Assembly (NCBI RefSeq): GCF_009765905.1
Contig: NZ_LMUO01000015.1
Span: forward strand, 979,984 to 1,043,983
Length of the DNA stretch: 64,000 nt
Origin: Mucilaginibacter sp. L196
GTDB lineage: Bacteria; Bacteroidota; Bacteroidia; Sphingobacteriales; Sphingobacteriaceae
Direction: 5' to 3'
This document shows, piece after piece, positions 62,693 through 64,000 of the stretch. Below the pieces are notes generated by a model that ran no database searches, was not told the origin of the DNA, and was given only the letters and a program-made list of their open reading frames with translations. Each line of letters opens with the position of its first letter. The stretch's first letter is position 1. A program made the translations under genes and the position numbers.

Positions 62693-63860
62693 CGATACCT
62701 ACCTTAAAGTAAATCTTCCAATTGATTTTTAATTCTACTTTTCCGGTCAGGATGTCGTAGAGGCCGTCGTAAACAGCTACCTTATTGACATTTCCTATAT
62801 TGACTTTACTAAGATCCAGTCCGTTCCTGGTTTTTTCAAAACCCGGAAGATCTAATACTTCCGGTTTCTGAACTAATTGTCTTTCAATAATATCACATAC
62901 TTCTGTAAAAGATAGTTTGTCATTTTCCTTAGCAATTTTTCCTGATGCAGCAAACAACCCTACGAGAGTAATCTCTCTTCCCAGCCACTGCGTTCCCAGT
63001 TCCTTGTAAAATGAATACAGGGCTATATCAAGTTTTACAATTGTCGCAATGAATGTTTTGAAAAAATCGAAATCATATTTTATATCAAACTCTTCATCGT
63101 TAAATTCATCATTTTGTGTTTTTTGAATTAAATTAATATTCGTTGTGACCGGCTTTCCTGCCTCATACGATAACACGGCACTGATTATATGTGAAAAATG
63201 AAAATGCCCAATAGTCCGATTCTTGCTGTGCTGTATAGAAGACACTTCCTTTTCTTTAATTAATTTAAAGTCAGGAGTAGACGTTTTGCTTATTATAGGT
63301 ATGAGATTATTAAAAAGAAGTTCTAACTGATGTTTCGTTTTAACAGGTTTGTGGCCAGCATTTAATATCAGCATTTTTTGAACTTCTTCATCAGGATCAA
63401 GTCCGGACCAAACTTCAAACCACATGAAATTTTTGGCAAACTTGTCCTCGAGGTTTTCATCCAGATGGCTTTTTTTATAGTCAATTAATTTAGACAGAAT
63501 ATTGGATGATGATTCAATTTGATTTATCTGCTTGGAATACTCTCTGCTAATCTTGATTCTCCCATAATCCAGGATATCGTTAGAATTATTCAGGGCACTT
63601 TTGAGGAGTTGGATAGTGTCCCATATAACTTTTAATCTATGTGTTCTTTGCAAACCGTCCAGAATTTTAAATCCTTCAATTTCTAAATTGGGAGATTCAA
63701 TCTTATGTTGAAGATTTTCAATAATAAGAACAATGGAAGGGATATGTCCTTCATTCAAAACTGTATTTATTAAATTATCAAGATACGGGTTATATACAAT
63801 TTCCCTTTGAACATAATAAGATTTGTAGTCGGCTGGTAAAGCCAATATATAATCTTTCAA
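62679..63860 (-). CDS. DGQHR/ParB-like domain protein
   Basis: The 393-residue protein has the stretch FKILDGLQRTHRL (residues 64-76), a variant of the DGQHR or DGQQR motif of DndB-, DUF262- and ParB-like domains. These often act as nucleotide-dependent switches or nucleases in phage defence. A second part includes MLILNAGHKPVKTKHQLELL (residues 163-182), also reminiscent of DGQHR proteins, where an NxxxxP stretch follows the motif. It is the first gene of the cluster and overlaps the next one by 14 bp. The ATG at 63860 is used. Cytosolic; no membrane segments. Confidence 0.65.
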   Translation of the reverse strand: MKDYILALPADYKSYYVQREIVYNPYLDNLINTVLNEGHIPSIVLIIENLQHKIESPNLEIEGFKILDGLQRTHRLKVIWDTIQLLKSALNNSNDILDYGRIKISREYSKQINQIESSSNILSKLIDYKKSHLDENLEDKFAKNFMWFEVWSGLDPDEEVQKMLILNAGHKPVKTKHQLELLFNNLIPIISKTSTPDFKLIKEKEVSSIQHSKNRTIGHFHFSHIISAVLSYEAGKPVTTNINLIQKTQNDEFNDEEFDIKYDFDFFKTFIATIVKLDIALYSFYKELGTQWLGREITLVGLFAASGKIAKENDKLSFTEVCDIIERQLVQKPEVLDLPGFEKTRNGLDLSKVNIGNVNKVAVYDGLYDILTGKVELKINWKIYFKVGIDENN

Positions 63861-64000
63861 TGATAATTTAACAAGATAACAGACCTTTTCAACGTCTATA
63901 GCTTTATCGTGTGGGTATTCCGGGGAAGCTGACCATGTGATTCACTGGCAAAGAGAGCAGTGATTTAGCTGGCGGCAGAGTTCAGCAGATGCTGTAAAAG

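Noticed and set aside
63945..64000. Minus-strand open frame reaching the right edge, ending NHCSLCQ
   Set aside because: Too short to judge and no similarity I recognise.

Overview
The window looks like a chromosomal stretch of a soil- or plant-associated Bacteroidota, most likely a Mucilaginibacter- or Pedobacter-like member of the Sphingobacteriaceae. The reasons are three SusC/SusD pairs, an ECF sigma/FecR pair in front of a SusC with an N-terminal STN domain, families largely confined to Bacteroidota (DUF5690, DUF6734), AT-rich intergenic DNA and a near absence of strong Shine-Dalgarno sites. No intact rRNA or tRNA gene, insertion sequence or CRISPR array was found.

Layout. (1) 1-741: C-terminal part of an alpha-galactosidase-like enzyme cut by the window edge. 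(2) 914-6682: glycerol module, a GlpR-like repressor divergent from glpD-glpK-glpF and an outer-membrane beta-barrel gene, with TTTCG/CGAAA operator repeats between them. (3) 7052-19350: a probable organophosphonate module. A minus-strand operon (PhnX-like hydrolase, DUF5690 permease, FAD-dependent amine oxidase of the phosphonate-linked type, Tat-exported phospholipase C), an XRE-cupin regulator, a PhnZ-like HD protein and a SusC/SusD pair. A 44-bp promoter/operator-like element is shared by the catabolic operon and the SusC gene (39 of 44 positions identical, same orientation relative to each gene). This ties outer-membrane import to phosphonate breakdown and suggests a phosphonolipid or aminoethylphosphonate utilisation locus.

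(4) 19638-26734, all minus: a secreted-peptide (RiPP/bacteriocin-type) cluster with three double-glycine-leader precursors sharing a six-cysteine core, a C39 peptidase ABC exporter, a very short HlyD-like adaptor, a VKOR-thioredoxin fusion with a cysteine-free C39-like head, and a DUF6734 glycosyltransferase-like protein. (5) 27580-39265: an alpha-mannan polysaccharide utilisation locus (ECF sigma, FecR, SusC, SusD, SusE-like, GH76, GH92). (6) 39485-56389: a cell-wall (N-acetylmuramic acid) scavenging locus. It holds a DeoR regulator, GH18, AnmK, SusC/SusD, an AmiE-like serine hydrolase carrying an orphan GH3 C-terminal domain, MurQ, a Tat-exported dipeptide epimerase, a sodium symporter and a D-lactate-type oxidase. 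Together they cover uptake of muropeptides, removal of the peptide, kinase and etherase steps, and oxidation of the D-lactate released by MurQ. A TGCG-T(5-7)-GC motif precedes four transcription units here.

(7) 56579-59130: a MacB/FtsX-type permease and the decayed C-terminus of a second copy. (8) 59705-63860: four minus-strand genes, two with PD-(D/E)xK nuclease-type motifs, one unrecognised and one with a DGQHR/ParB-like motif. This is a candidate, uncharacterised defence or DNA-processing cluster.
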